A program made the position numbers and the translations under genes. 22,805 nt of DNA from Phallusia fumigata (lineage: Eukaryota > Chordata > Ascidiacea > Phlebobranchia > Ascidiidae), in assembly GCA_008931825.1 (NCBI GenBank), contig QXVZ01005662.1, positions 1 to 22,805 on the forward strand, given 5' to 3'. The notes under the pieces were generated by a model. That model was not told the DNA's origin. It searched no databases and saw only the letters and a program-made list of their open reading frames with translations. Shown piece after piece: positions 21,001-22,805 of this stretch. The first letter of the stretch is position 1; each line of letters opens with the position of its first letter.

Positions 21001-22805
21001 GTGTTAATTAACCCATGGGTAAATACCCACATGGAGTAATGACAGGGTAACAGGTTGGTATTTAGCTGAAAATGACATTGTTATATATAGAGTATGGCAA
21101 AATAGCAAAATAGACAAATTGAATTTTTGTAAATTGTAAAAAATGAAAATTTGGTCTAAACAGCTAAACACGTCAAGTAAATTTGTTAATAAAACCACCC
21201 GCAAACTCAATAGGCTCCTAAACCCCTTAGAATCTCAACGGGTTTGTTAAAACTTTGGCGTAGTTCACGTCATTGGCCTGCATTTTATGCAAATACTGAC
21301 ACTGAAAATAATAATATCACTGCTAATTGTCTACTAAAGTCGCTGAAACTACTCTTTAAACACAGAGGAAATGTAAATGGAATCCTTTGGTCTTTTGGAA
21401 TCGCTTAGTATCTTGTGTTGAATACTTTATGTTGGACTTTTTCATGCATGTGTCGTTACAATGTTTGCATCAAAAACACGCACACACTTTCATTATCACA
21501 AACAACACAGTTCAACATGAACAAACACCATTTTTACACACGAAACTGCATTTCAAAACTAATACAGCTGGGATCTTGCACCAAGCCCGACCACTGAAGA
21601 CATCACCTCAATTACCCGAACCCCTAACAGGATCGGAGTACCGCGGATAAAACGGCGGGATTTGGACCGCCCAAAACCCCGCAAACGTCGCTCGTTGTCG
21701 GCCGGTCGTGCCACAGAGAAGCGGCAAGCTGATTTCATCCACGCTGATGATGTTCGCTTAGCCGAACGCGTTTGCATGCCAACACTGTCCAACATCAAAT
21801 CCTGCAAGGGACACGCCCCCGACACACCCCCAGTACCTATGCCCCGTTCAAAACCCGGACTCTCTGGGAAAGCTGTTGAATTTGATTCTATGTTCTCGGA
21901 TTTGGAATTCGTCAAGACTTGTTTGAGTGCTGAGCCCAAAACTCGAGTCGCTATTGCCAGTGTCGGATCCTCATCGGATGACGATGAAGTGTGGAGGTTG
22001 AGGAGTGAGATCACCAGGGCTGGACCAATCACAACGCCGCGTTTCGAGTCACGTGACATGGATCTGGAGAGCGTCGGAAGCGTTAGCAGCGAGATTTCGG
22101 CAATCACACGTCGGATCGAGCGGGCGCCGCTTGATACAATAACCAACAGCAGCAAACGCGGGGTCAGGAGGAAAAAGCTTCAGAAGGAAAAGTTTGTGAG
22201 AAAAGACGCGTCACTGCAGACTATCGACAACCTTATGCGATCGCCTGCTCACGCAAGTCGCATGGAGTTGTACAGACGGAGCAGGAGGAGAGCTCTGCCA
22301 TCCGCCTCCCAGGAACATTTGCGATTCGCCATCGAACACAGGAAGCCATACGGCAGCGAGACATGTGTGGCGCGACACGACACGCGACATCACCGCTTGT
22401 CGCCACGCAGCGTGTCGCTTTCCAACCGCGACAACAATCTGACGACGAAGTTTCGACCTCAACAAGCAGGTCGATCGGACGGCGGGGAATGCTCGAGCGC
22501 GGGTCGTTACCAGTTAAGCAGAGGAAACAAAGGGACTCAGGAAAGTTACCCGCACACCTCAGCACGGTTTCTACCCCTCTCTCGTCCCACAACTCTGCAG
22601 GGATTAAAACCCGATAAACCTCAAGATATCAAACACCCTTCACCGATAACCCCCAACAAACCTCCTCGATCGTCAATTTTCTTGCACAAAAACTCGCAGC
22701 AGTCGCTTTTAGAATCCCCTGTACAGCTTTCCCGGCCTGCAAGGAGTCCAACCACGCTAAACGGAGGATACATTCGAGCCGCACAGAGTTCATTGGCGGG
22801 AAAAC
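1..22805 (+). CDS. SPTBN1: beta-spectrin (non-heavy, beta-II like) gene, partial, 36 exons in window
   Basis: Beta-spectrin pairs with alpha-spectrin in the cortical cytoskeleton. It binds F-actin through N-terminal CH domains, ankyrin through repeats 14-15, and lipids through a C-terminal PH domain. Here 35 exons splice in exact phase at GT-AG sites into about 1,880 codons, covering part of repeat 1, repeats 2-16, partial repeat 17, linker and the start of the PH domain. Recognisable stretches include [49 protein letters not shown] and FRFF. The CH domains and start codon lie upstream; the true 3' end is not in the window. The 17-repeat plan separates it from beta-heavy spectrin, which has about 30 repeats. 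The best match from memory is vertebrate beta-II (SPTBN1), but a tunicate gene is probably co-orthologous to SPTB, SPTBN1, SPTBN2 and SPTBN4, so the symbol is approximate. The last exon is assigned by phase only. Confidence 0.96.
21..462 (+). other. intron, no further feature seen
   Basis: AT-rich intron between the two repeat-1 exons, GTGATT to TTTTTGCAG. I see no repeat family or conserved reading frame in it. Confidence 0.85.
463..638 (+). CDS. SPTBN1: beta-spectrin exon (repeat 1)
   Basis: The exon starts after TTTTTGCAG and ends AACAAG before GTTTGT. It encodes [17 protein letters not shown] through [11 protein letters not shown] and KLVSDINK, one of the most conserved parts of the family. 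It forms the middle of repeat 1, just C-terminal to the CH pair. It enters with two bases of a split Gly codon and leaves in phase 0. Confidence 0.97.
639..1110 (+). other. intron, no further feature seen
   Basis: AT-rich, ending in a T/A-rich tract and GTTGTTGCAG. Nothing else recognised. Confidence 0.85.
1111..1269 (+). CDS. SPTBN1: beta-spectrin exon (end of repeat 1, start of repeat 2)
   Basis: This exon has 53 codons, phase 0 at both ends, after GTTGTTGCAG. It reads [20 protein letters not shown], then a helix containing [15 protein letters not shown]. It contains helix C of repeat 1 and helix A of repeat 2, the area of the beta-spectrin nucleation site for pairing with the alpha subunit. 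Confidence 0.97.
1270..1639 (+). other. intron with a weak transposon-end-like stretch
   Basis: Around 1560-1595, CCGCCCGGTTGAGAACTCTT and GGCCCTCATGCGG look somewhat like a decayed hAT end (TTGAGAAC). No partner end or target duplication is found, so this is a remark only. Confidence 0.4.
1640..1803 (+). CDS. SPTBN1: beta-spectrin exon (repeat 2)
   Basis: The acceptor is ACTTTGCAG and the donor GTAGGT. It encodes [19 protein letters not shown] through [12 protein letters not shown], which is helix B and the start of helix C of repeat 2. It ends in phase 2 (CG), completed to Arg by the A that opens the next exon. Confidence 0.96.
2087..2153 (+). mobile_element. foldback family 1 (MITE-like), left arm and core
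   Basis: The copy has the arm ACTGCCAGAAAGCTTGTATA, an ATACATTGTACTGC stretch, then the core AACGTTTCAACAATCGCTGT continuing TGTCATCATC. The same arm and core recur in both orientations elsewhere in these introns. Only the left half is present here. Confidence 0.75.
2263..2401 (+). CDS. SPTBN1: beta-spectrin exon (end of repeat 2, start of repeat 3)
   Basis: After the AACTAAACAG acceptor one base completes Arg, then [19 protein letters not shown] and a helix with [10 protein letters not shown]. The donor is GTAAGC. It supplies helix C of repeat 2 and helix A of repeat 3, matching the [13 protein letters not shown] segment of vertebrate beta-II. Confidence 0.96.
2650..2788 (+). repeat. 35-bp minisatellite, four units
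   Basis: Four head-to-tail units start at 2650, 2685, 2720 and 2755 in the intron between the repeat-3 exons. Each begins GGATCC or GGAGCC and ends CAATATCCGGTC or a variant. Units two and three are almost identical; the outer two have diverged, and the last has 34 bp. Confidence 0.9.
2905..3061 (+). CDS. SPTBN1: beta-spectrin exon (repeat 3)
   Basis: The acceptor is GTTCCTAG and the donor GTAAGA. It encodes [20 protein letters not shown], then [19 protein letters not shown], which is helix B of repeat 3. It ends with the first base of a split Asp codon (G with AC), phase 1. Confidence 0.95.
3135..3261 (+). repeat. dispersed repeat family 3
   Basis: Marker segments are TTCTAACGCCGGTTTGG, TTAAGAAAGAGTCATTTGCA, ACACATGATAGATGGATGTT, TGAAGTTGTG and CCCCAGTTGACC. 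The same ordered segments occur in five other places in the window. Confidence 0.68.
3851..3922 (+). repeat. SINE-like tail fragment
   Basis: ATCTTTAGTTGGGCCCCGGA, TGGGACGCTAAAGCTTGTAC and AAGACGACTTGGATAGGCGT closely match the tail of the B-box-bearing element near 19640-19705. No B-box precedes it. Confidence 0.68.
4091..4187 (-). mobile_element. foldback family 1, half copy in inverse orientation
   Basis: It reads ATGATGATATCAACAGCGAT, TGTTGAAACGTTTGCATTAC, then TATTCACTATATACAAGTTC and CGCAGTTATG. This is the reverse complement of the left-half copy in the repeat-2/3 intron. Confidence 0.72.
4215..4345 (+). repeat. degenerate array of CGACTCGAGTC and ACTCGTAA motifs
   Basis: CGACTCGAGTC, TTGACTCGAGTC, AAGACTCGCACTCGTAACAC and TAACACTCGTTAC recur with AGAGACTTG spacers. 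The motif style matches the longer array near 10585-10945. It lies just upstream of the repeat-3/4 exon. Confidence 0.5.
4371..4615 (+). CDS. SPTBN1: beta-spectrin exon (end of repeat 3, start of repeat 4)
   Basis: It starts after CATCCAACAG with the last two bases of Asp, then [16 protein letters not shown] (human YKPCDPQVI-DRV), [27 protein letters not shown] and [14 protein letters not shown]. The 81 full codons end in phase 0 at GTGAGG. It covers helix C of repeat 3 and helices A to B of repeat 4. Confidence 0.97.
4616..4973 (+). other. intron, no further feature seen
   Basis: AT-rich intron between the two repeat-4 exons. No repeat family seen. Confidence 0.82.
4974..5174 (+). CDS. SPTBN1: beta-spectrin exon (repeat 4)
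   Basis: This phase-0 exon has 67 codons after TTTTCAACAG, with donor GTACGT. It encodes [32 protein letters not shown] and [19 protein letters not shown], which are helices B and C of repeat 4. Confidence 0.96.
5193..5350 (+). repeat. dispersed repeat family 3, full-length copy
   Basis: It has GTCTAACATAAGTTTG, TTTGGTCAAGAAAAAGTCGT, CACACATGATAGATGGGTAT, CTGAAGTTGTGCACTAAC and CCCCAGTTCACCCACC, continuing to CAGGCCCCCAAAACG. It starts about 20 bp after the repeat-4 exon donor. Confidence 0.78.
5553..5583 (+). repeat. isolated tRNA B-box-like sequence
   Basis: CGGGTCGCCACGGGTTCGAA continuing CCCCGT has a paired T-arm around GGTTCGAACCCC. No D-arm or acceptor-stem partner is seen upstream, so it is probably a decayed SINE head. 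Confidence 0.45.
5670..5789 (+). CDS. SPTBN1: beta-spectrin exon (repeat 5, helix A)
   Basis: It has 40 codons, phase 0 at both ends, after [24 protein letters not shown] aligns with human QFQADADDIDAWMLD, followed by [19 protein letters not shown]. Confidence 0.96.
5871..5924 (+). CDS. SPTBN1: beta-spectrin small exon (repeat 5, helix B)
   Basis: An 18-codon exon encoding [18 protein letters not shown], set between TTACCACAG and GTGGAA. It aligns with human DVAEEIANYRPTLDTLHEQ. It is too short for ORF-length methods, but without it repeat 5 would lose helix B. The intron before it is only 81 bp, the shortest in the window. Confidence 0.9.
6105..6249 (+). mobile_element. foldback family 1, near-complete copy
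   Basis: Both arms are present. The left is ACATAACTGCCAGAGAGCTT followed by GTATATAATGAATGCA; the right is TGTATTCACTGCAAGCTCCC followed by TGGCGGTTAT. Together they form long imperfect terminal inverted repeats around a core containing TTTAACAATCGCTGTTATAA. TTTTTAAA-like sequence flanks both ends. No transposase is present. Confidence 0.78.
6340..6467 (+). CDS. SPTBN1: beta-spectrin exon (repeat 5, helix C)
   Basis: The acceptor is TTACATCCAG and the donor GTAAGT. It encodes [18 protein letters not shown], then a helix ending [12 protein letters not shown] plus two bases of Arg (phase 2). This matches the ASALPQEHAESPDVRGRL segment of beta-II. Confidence 0.95.
6573..6652 (-). mobile_element. 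foldback family 1, right-half copy
   Basis: The core GACAACAGCGAATGTCGAAA is followed by CGTTTTTGTTGC and the arm CAGCTCTCTGGCAGATATGT. It matches the right half of the family only. Confidence 0.65.
6918..7048 (+). CDS. SPTBN1: beta-spectrin exon (repeat 6, helix A)
   Basis: It starts after ACTTTGCAG by completing Arg (AG with A), then [20 protein letters not shown] and [16 protein letters not shown]. It ends in phase 1 before GTAAAA. The human counterpart is ALYKMFSEADACELWIDEKE. Confidence 0.96.
7211..7340 (+). CDS. SPTBN1: beta-spectrin exon (repeat 6, helices B-C)
   Basis: The acceptor TGTTGCCAAG is weaker in pyrimidines than its neighbours; the donor is GTCAGT. It encodes [20 protein letters not shown], then [13 protein letters not shown] and KQNHLNQ plus two bases of Arg. 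The VAVVNQ-ARQL core is strongly conserved in beta-spectrins. Confidence 0.95.
7557..7791 (+). CDS. SPTBN1: beta-spectrin exon (end of repeat 6, start of repeat 7)
   Basis: After TTGCGATTAG one base completes Arg, then [34 protein letters not shown] and [20 protein letters not shown]. The 78 codons end in phase 0 at GTAAAA. The loop [11 protein letters not shown] is about five residues longer than the vertebrate one between helices A and B of repeat 7. Confidence 0.96.
7792..8265 (+). other. intron, mild internal duplication
   Basis: The phrase TTTAACAATTTCGTATTCAA and two similar TTAGTCGATTGTACAACAAA / TTAACCGATTGTGCAGACAA stretches, each followed by ACA-rich text, suggest an old local duplication (about 8043-8075 and 8192-8225). 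No named element. Confidence 0.45.
8266..8463 (+). CDS. SPTBN1: beta-spectrin exon (repeat 7 to start of repeat 8)
   Basis: This phase-0 exon has 66 codons after CTCATCAG. It encodes [20 protein letters not shown], a helix C with [13 protein letters not shown], and [19 protein letters not shown], which opens repeat 8 as in human LQQFLRDLDDFQ. Confidence 0.97.
8464..8796 (+). other. intron, no further feature seen
   Basis: Runs from GTAAAA to GCCCACCAG. No repeat family seen. Confidence 0.82.
8797..8916 (+). CDS. SPTBN1: beta-spectrin exon (repeat 8, helices A-B)
   Basis: It has 40 codons in phase 0 after [29 protein letters not shown] is almost the vertebrate sequence, then [20 protein letters not shown] before GTAAAA. 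Confidence 0.97.
8917..9453 (+). other. intron, no further feature seen
   Basis: A 537-bp AT-rich intron. No member of the repeat families found elsewhere in the window. Confidence 0.8.
9454..9651 (+). CDS. SPTBN1: beta-spectrin exon (repeat 8 to start of repeat 9)
   Basis: This phase-0 exon has 66 codons after ACATCACAG. It includes [20 protein letters not shown] and [14 protein letters not shown], nearly identical to beta-II, then [10 protein letters not shown] at the start of repeat 9. The donor is GTTGGT. Confidence 0.97.
9674..9779. promoter_or_regulatory. cluster of CRE-like TGACGTCA sites in an intron
   Basis: Full palindromic TGACGTCA occurs at 9707-9714 and 9752-9759, and TGACGTCG at 9772-9779. 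Half sites ACGTCA are at 9674-9679 and 9724-9729. TGACGTCA is the CREB/ATF consensus. Five ACGTC-bearing sites within about 105 bp of a 214-bp intron is dense, but a regulatory role is inference. Confidence 0.4.
9866..10027 (+). CDS. SPTBN1: beta-spectrin exon (repeat 9, Ser-rich loop)
   Basis: It has 54 codons in phase 0 after [23 protein letters not shown] leads into a polar loop, [16 protein letters not shown], then [12 protein letters not shown]. The frame flanks match human AEAFLNNQEYVLAH and KKQEDFMTTM. The loop is about four residues longer than in human and offers an RRSAS kinase-site-like motif. Confidence 0.95.
10028..10364 (+). other. intron, no further feature seen
   Basis: Short direct similarities such as CATAACTTCTCAGG and CATAACCTCTCAAA near 10090-10135 are the only structure noted. 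Confidence 0.75.
10365..10496 (+). CDS. SPTBN1: beta-spectrin exon (repeat 9, helix C)
   Basis: It has 44 codons, phase 0, between TTTTTAG and GTGAGA. It encodes [38 protein letters not shown] and VSALLR. Identity to vertebrate beta-spectrins is low, but length, phase and position fit. Confidence 0.92.
10558..10582 (+). repeat. short SINE-like tail remnant
   Basis: CCCGACTTGGATCAGCGTCG resembles the GACGACTTGGATAGGCGTCG end of the SINE-like tail. It sits at the start of a degenerate tandem array. Confidence 0.4.
10585..10945 (+). repeat. degenerate tandem array (ACTCGTAA type)
   Basis: Irregular units of about 25-35 bp carry ACTCGTAA or ACTCGTGAACTC, followed by TCTGGTTTTGGAC or a variant. 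Examples begin near 10625, 10660, 10681 and 10865-10945. They fill most of the intron before the repeat-10 exon up to its acceptor, interrupted near 10760-10860. Confidence 0.6.
10957..11091 (+). CDS. SPTBN1: beta-spectrin exon (repeat 10, helix A)
   Basis: It has 45 codons, phase 0, after [29 protein letters not shown], then [20 protein letters not shown], is one of the best conserved segments of the gene (human [13 protein letters not shown]). The donor is GTTGGT. Confidence 0.97.
11509..11566 (+). mobile_element. foldback family 1, decayed left arm
   Basis: TAATAACTACTTACCGCAAG, AGAGTTTGTATACTG, then ACATTGTATTGCAATCG match the left arm with several changes. No core follows. Confidence 0.5.
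11600..11809 (+). CDS. SPTBN1: beta-spectrin exon (repeat 10, helices B-C)
   Basis: It has 70 codons, phase 0, after [30 protein letters not shown] aligns with human AFMAELASNKEWLDKIEKEG. Later come a Trp-containing helix and [11 protein letters not shown], which leads into repeat 11. The donor is GTAAGC. Confidence 0.97.
12032..12197 (+). CDS. SPTBN1: beta-spectrin exon (repeat 11, helices A-B)
   Basis: The acceptor is TTTTGTTCAG. It encodes [35 protein letters not shown] and [15 protein letters not shown], matching human DDYGKDLTSVNILLKKQ and EVRKKEIEEL. It ends in phase 1 before GTAGAA. The usual helix-A Trp is Phe here (DKFANQ against DKWLHG). Confidence 0.96.
12260..12350 (-). mobile_element. 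foldback family 1, decayed copy
   Basis: AAAACGTTTTAAAAATCGCT resembles the core, and TGTATTCACTACATAAAAGC plus ACTCTGGCATTTATG resembles the right arm. The copy is old and assigned with low confidence. Confidence 0.45.
12520..12670 (+). CDS. SPTBN1: beta-spectrin exon (end of repeat 11, start of repeat 12)
   Basis: After CTATTTTCAG two bases complete Val, then [38 protein letters not shown] and FF plus two bases of Arg. It aligns with the beta-II segment QEGKSTDEVD, ending HQFNR. The acidic loop is not conserved in detail. Confidence 0.94.
12671..13246 (+). other. intron, no further feature seen
   Basis: A 576-bp intron holding a single CRE-like TGACGTCA near 12860. No repeat family seen. 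Confidence 0.78.
13247..13355 (+). CDS. SPTBN1: beta-spectrin exon (repeat 12, helix A)
   Basis: It starts after TTTTATCAG by completing Arg, then [20 protein letters not shown] and [16 protein letters not shown]. The human counterpart is DVEDEILWVGERMPLATSTD followed by HGHNLQTVQ. It ends in phase 0 at GTTTGG. Confidence 0.97.
13467..13575 (+). mobile_element. foldback family 2 (MITE-like)
   Basis: The left end is CTTAATAAGAAGATAAAAGC followed by CAGTAGTTGTGTG; the right end is CACACAAGTACTGGCTTGTA followed by TCTTCTTATTGAG. These are near-perfect inverted repeats of about 30 bp around GTAAAACATTTTCTACGTTT and CGACAAACGCTGTTGTC. Confidence 0.82.
13758..13897 (+). CDS. SPTBN1: beta-spectrin exon (repeat 12, helices B-C)
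   Basis: The acceptor is CTGATTCCAG. It encodes [35 protein letters not shown] and two bases of Arg before GTGGGT. Human has LQKEIQGHQPRIDDIFERS. Phase 2. Confidence 0.95.
13970..14103 (+). mobile_element. foldback family 1, near-complete copy
   Basis: The left arm is ATAACTACCAGAAAGCTTAT and the right arm ACAAGTTCTCTGGCAGTTAT, around the core TTTAACAATCGCTGTTGTCA. TTAATT-like sequence flanks both ends and could be a target duplication, but the boundary is uncertain. Confidence 0.75.
14287..14425 (+). CDS. SPTBN1: beta-spectrin exon (repeat 13, helix A)
   Basis: After TTTCGTGCAG one base completes Arg, then [40 protein letters not shown] and SEEKAK. This is nearly identical to human AQQYYFDAAEAEAWMSEQEL. 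It ends in phase 0 at GTAGTA. Confidence 0.97.
14684..14814 (+). CDS. SPTBN1: beta-spectrin exon (repeat 13, helix B)
   Basis: The acceptor is CCGTTCACAG. It encodes [37 protein letters not shown] and SSEHPE plus two bases of the next codon (phase 2). It matches human MLKKHQILEQAVEDYAETVH and LSKTSRALV. Confidence 0.97.
14815..15263 (+). other. 5' part of an 814-bp intron, no clear feature
   Basis: T-rich sequence before the family 3 copies that fill the rest of the intron. No coding signal seen. Confidence 0.75.
15264..15403 (+). repeat. dispersed repeat family 3 copy
   Basis: It opens GGACACATTGTTTTTACTCT and carries CTGTCTAACACGAGTTTG, TTTTGGTCAAGAAGGAGTTG, ACACATGATAGATGTGTATC and TGAAGTTGTGCACTGAC. 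Confidence 0.74.
15501..15572 (+). repeat. dispersed repeat family 3, 5' fragment
   Basis: GTTTACAAGAGTTTGTTCCC, ACGTTTTAGTCAACGAAGAG and TTGTTCAAACTTC repeat the first half of the copy about 100 bp upstream. The second half is missing. Confidence 0.6.
15629..15833 (+). CDS. SPTBN1: beta-spectrin exon (end of repeat 13, start of repeat 14)
   Basis: It starts after ATTTCACAG; AG with C gives Ser, then [48 protein letters not shown] and [10 protein letters not shown]. Human has [20 protein letters not shown] and GQDYEHVT. It ends in phase 0 at GTGGGT. Repeat 14 is the first half of the ankyrin-binding unit. Confidence 0.97.
15834..16353 (+). other. intron, weak hairpin only
   Basis: TTTAAAGGATTATCAATG near 16055 and CAGTATTAATCCTTTG near 16100 can pair loosely around AAACATGT and ACATGT. 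No family assignment. Confidence 0.5.
16354..16548 (+). CDS. SPTBN1: beta-spectrin exon (repeat 14, ankyrin-binding region)
   Basis: It has 65 codons, phase 0, after TTCGTTCAG. It encodes [40 protein letters not shown] and [17 protein letters not shown], aligning with human MLQERFREFARDTG and WADLLELIDTRTQ. The opening ATG is an internal Met codon, not a start. The donor is GTACAG. Confidence 0.97.
16549..17003 (+). other. intron, no further feature seen
   Basis: A 455-bp intron within the ankyrin-binding region. No repeat family seen. Confidence 0.8.
17004..17183 (+). CDS. SPTBN1: beta-spectrin exon (repeat 15, ankyrin-binding region)
   Basis: It has 60 codons, phase 0, after TCACTCACAG. 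It encodes [40 protein letters not shown] and [15 protein letters not shown]. Human beta-II has ILAASYELHKFYHDAKEIFG and LPEELGRDQNTV. Repeats 14-15 of beta-spectrin bind ankyrin ZU5 domains; this is helix A and part of B of repeat 15. Confidence 0.97.
17303..17423 (+). mobile_element. foldback family 2, strong palindrome
   Basis: ACTTGTGTGTAAAACATTTT continuing CTACGTT is matched by its perfect reverse complement about 30 bases later, a 27-bp stem. The loop holds CTGATGATGACAACAGCGTT. Outer arms read CAAGCCAGT and the decayed TCATGACTTATATC. Confidence 0.82.
17619..17863 (+). CDS. SPTBN1: beta-spectrin exon (end of repeat 15, start of repeat 16)
   Basis: After TACACAG it encodes a divergent start ([13 protein letters not shown]), then [40 protein letters not shown] and LQEKPK, ending in phase 2 at GTACGT. 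The Tyr of QYAGE (codon 17661-17663) aligns with the beta-II Tyr (about residue 1874) whose mutation is reported to abolish ankyrin binding. That residue number is from memory. Confidence 0.96.
17886..18217 (+). repeat. dispersed repeat family 3, two copies in tandem
   Basis: The first copy (about 17886-18043) has TAATCTAACGTCGGTTTG, GTTTTGGTCAAAAAAGTCGT and a shortened ACAGATGGGTCTGATGTTGT. The second (about 18046-18217) is better preserved, with ACACATGATAGATGGGCATC, AAAGTTGTGCACTGACAAC and CCCCAGTTCACCCATC. Together they make up nearly the whole 373-bp intron. Confidence 0.76.
18237..18460 (+). CDS. SPTBN1: beta-spectrin exon (repeat 16)
   Basis: One base completes Lys, then [37 protein letters not shown] and [20 protein letters not shown], ending in phase 1 at GTGAGT. 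Human has DVSSVELLMNNHQGIKAEID and LTEKRKEMIDKWEDRWEW. The acceptor (TTCCACTTAG) lies about 20 bp after the end of a dispersed repeat copy. Confidence 0.97.
18567..18735 (+). mobile_element. non-autonomous hAT-type element with 8-bp target duplication
   Basis: The left end is CAGTGATTCTCAAAGTGTGG. The right end, GTTTGAGAAACACTG, is the inverted partner (CAGTGTTTCTCAAAC). The element is 169 bp and codes for nothing. GTTTAGAG flanks it exactly on both sides (18559-18566 and 18736-18743). An 8-bp duplication and CAGNG-type ends are hallmarks of hAT transposons. Confidence 0.9.
18844..18994 (+). repeat. tRNA-like element inside a 13-bp inverted repeat
   Basis: AGGCCTGCAAGAG at 18844 and CTCTTGCAGGCCT at 18982 are exact inverses. 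Between them lies CATAGTTCAGTTGGTAGAGC, a D-arm or A-box-like piece, run directly into GTGGGTTCGAATCCCACCGC, a T-arm or B-box-like piece. There is no anticodon arm, so it cannot be a working tRNA. A tRNA-derived SINE head is the best reading. Confidence 0.65.
19115..19317 (+). CDS. SPTBN1: beta-spectrin exon (partial repeat 17, tetramerisation site)
   Basis: After GATTATTTCAG two bases complete Leu, then [20 protein letters not shown] and [14 protein letters not shown], phase 0 at GTAACC. These are helices A and B of the terminal half-repeat, which pairs with the lone helix at the alpha-spectrin N-terminus to form tetramers. Human has EVHQFSRDASVAEAWLLGQE and WDERFSALERLT. The vertebrate QEPYL motif after the Trp is replaced by QQQALM. 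Confidence 0.96.
19458..19712 (+). repeat. SINE-like element with B-box and conserved tail
   Basis: It contains GTGGTAAAGGCTGGGGTC then GGGGGTTCGAATCTCACTGA, again a D-arm-like and T-arm-like pair with no anticodon arm. A tail follows: CCCTAGTTGGGCCCCGGATG, AGAGGCTCAAG, then GAAGACGACCTGGATAGGCG and TCGAAG. A short CCCTAGATTGGACGCTCAAA at the front looks like a second, truncated tail. Confidence 0.66.
19715..19887 (+). mobile_element. foldback family 1, diverged copy next to a SINE-like piece
   Basis: The left arm is GTAACTGCCAGATGAGC. The inverse core is ATGACAACAGCGAATGTTGA followed by AACTTTTC, and the right arm ACACAAGCTCTCTGGTGGTC. The middle contains unrelated sequence. It starts directly after the SINE-like tail. 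Confidence 0.62.
20028..20228 (+). CDS. SPTBN1: beta-spectrin linker exon with charged single-helix-like segment
   Basis: It has 67 codons, phase 0, after CAATACAG, with donor GTAAGT. It follows repeat 17 where human beta-II has a short LLEVRRQQEEEERKRR stretch. Here the charged run is much longer: about 45 residues made almost only of Glu, Arg, Lys, Gln and Ala, such as [12 protein letters not shown] and [17 protein letters not shown]. About a third of the exon is Glu and a quarter Lys or Arg, as in ER/K single alpha helices. The last residues ([11 protein letters not shown]) are looser linker. Confidence 0.93.
20273..20427 (+). mobile_element. foldback family 2, long copy just after the charged-linker exon
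   Basis: It begins CTTAATAAGAAGATACAACC, then GTGTGTAAAACATTTTCTAC and the core GTTTCAACAAACGCTGTTGT continuing CATCATCAG. An inverted half follows with AACAGCGGTTGTCGAAACGT and AGAAAATGTTTTACACACAA, ending CATCTCATTGAG. Its left end lies about 45 bp after the exon's splice donor. Confidence 0.82.
20663..20802 (+). CDS. SPTBN1: beta-spectrin exon (linker and first strand of PH domain)
   Basis: The acceptor is TTTTTCACTCAG and the donor GTTTGT. It encodes [18 protein letters not shown], then [20 protein letters not shown] plus two bases of Arg. The end fits the opening of the spectrin PH domain (human [20 protein letters not shown], followed by SWHNVYCV), so the exon stops just before the conserved SWHN. 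The linker is shorter than in human and lacks its Ser/Pro-rich stretch. The next exon carrying SWHN-like sequence is not found in the window. Confidence 0.9.
20803..21630 (+). other. presumed intron between the PH-start exon and the long open exon
   Basis: It starts GTTTGT and ends CCCCTAACAG. Reading through the donor adds about 20 residues ([20 protein letters not shown]) and then a stop near 20864. That stretch does not look like the next PH strand (SWHNVYCV), so it is taken as intron. A short palindrome, ACCCATGGGTAAATACCCAC, lies near 21010. No PH-completing exon was found in any + frame. Confidence 0.6.
21631..22805 (+). CDS. long open coding exon, unknown disordered protein; possible alternative spectrin C-terminus
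   Basis: Frame 2 is open from 21563 to the window end, with no stop after 21560-21562. The best acceptor is CCCCTAACAG at 21630, leaving at least 1,175 bp (391 codons). That phase fits the spectrin donor at 20802: AG with G gives Arg, then [20 protein letters not shown]. The product is basic and rich in Ser, Arg, Pro and Asp. Visible pieces are [11 protein letters not shown] (a PxxxPR SH3-type motif), [49 protein letters not shown] and several SP or TP sites. No domain is recognised, and no PH residues follow. It could be a spectrin tail, a large insertion in the PH region, or the first exon of another gene starting at ATG 21776. The coding call is firmer (about 0.85) than the link to spectrin (about 0.5). 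Confidence 0.7.

Noticed and set aside
21559-22155. 198-codon minus-strand open frame
   Set aside because: It lies opposite a + frame that is open for over 1.1 kb and extends beyond it. The + frame has an acceptor in phase with spectrin, so the minus frame is probably a shadow.
1-22805. CRISPR array, operon, prophage or other prokaryotic system
   Set aside because: The window is a spliced eukaryotic gene; tandem and inverted repeats have no CRISPR-like spacing and no bacterial coding pattern is present.
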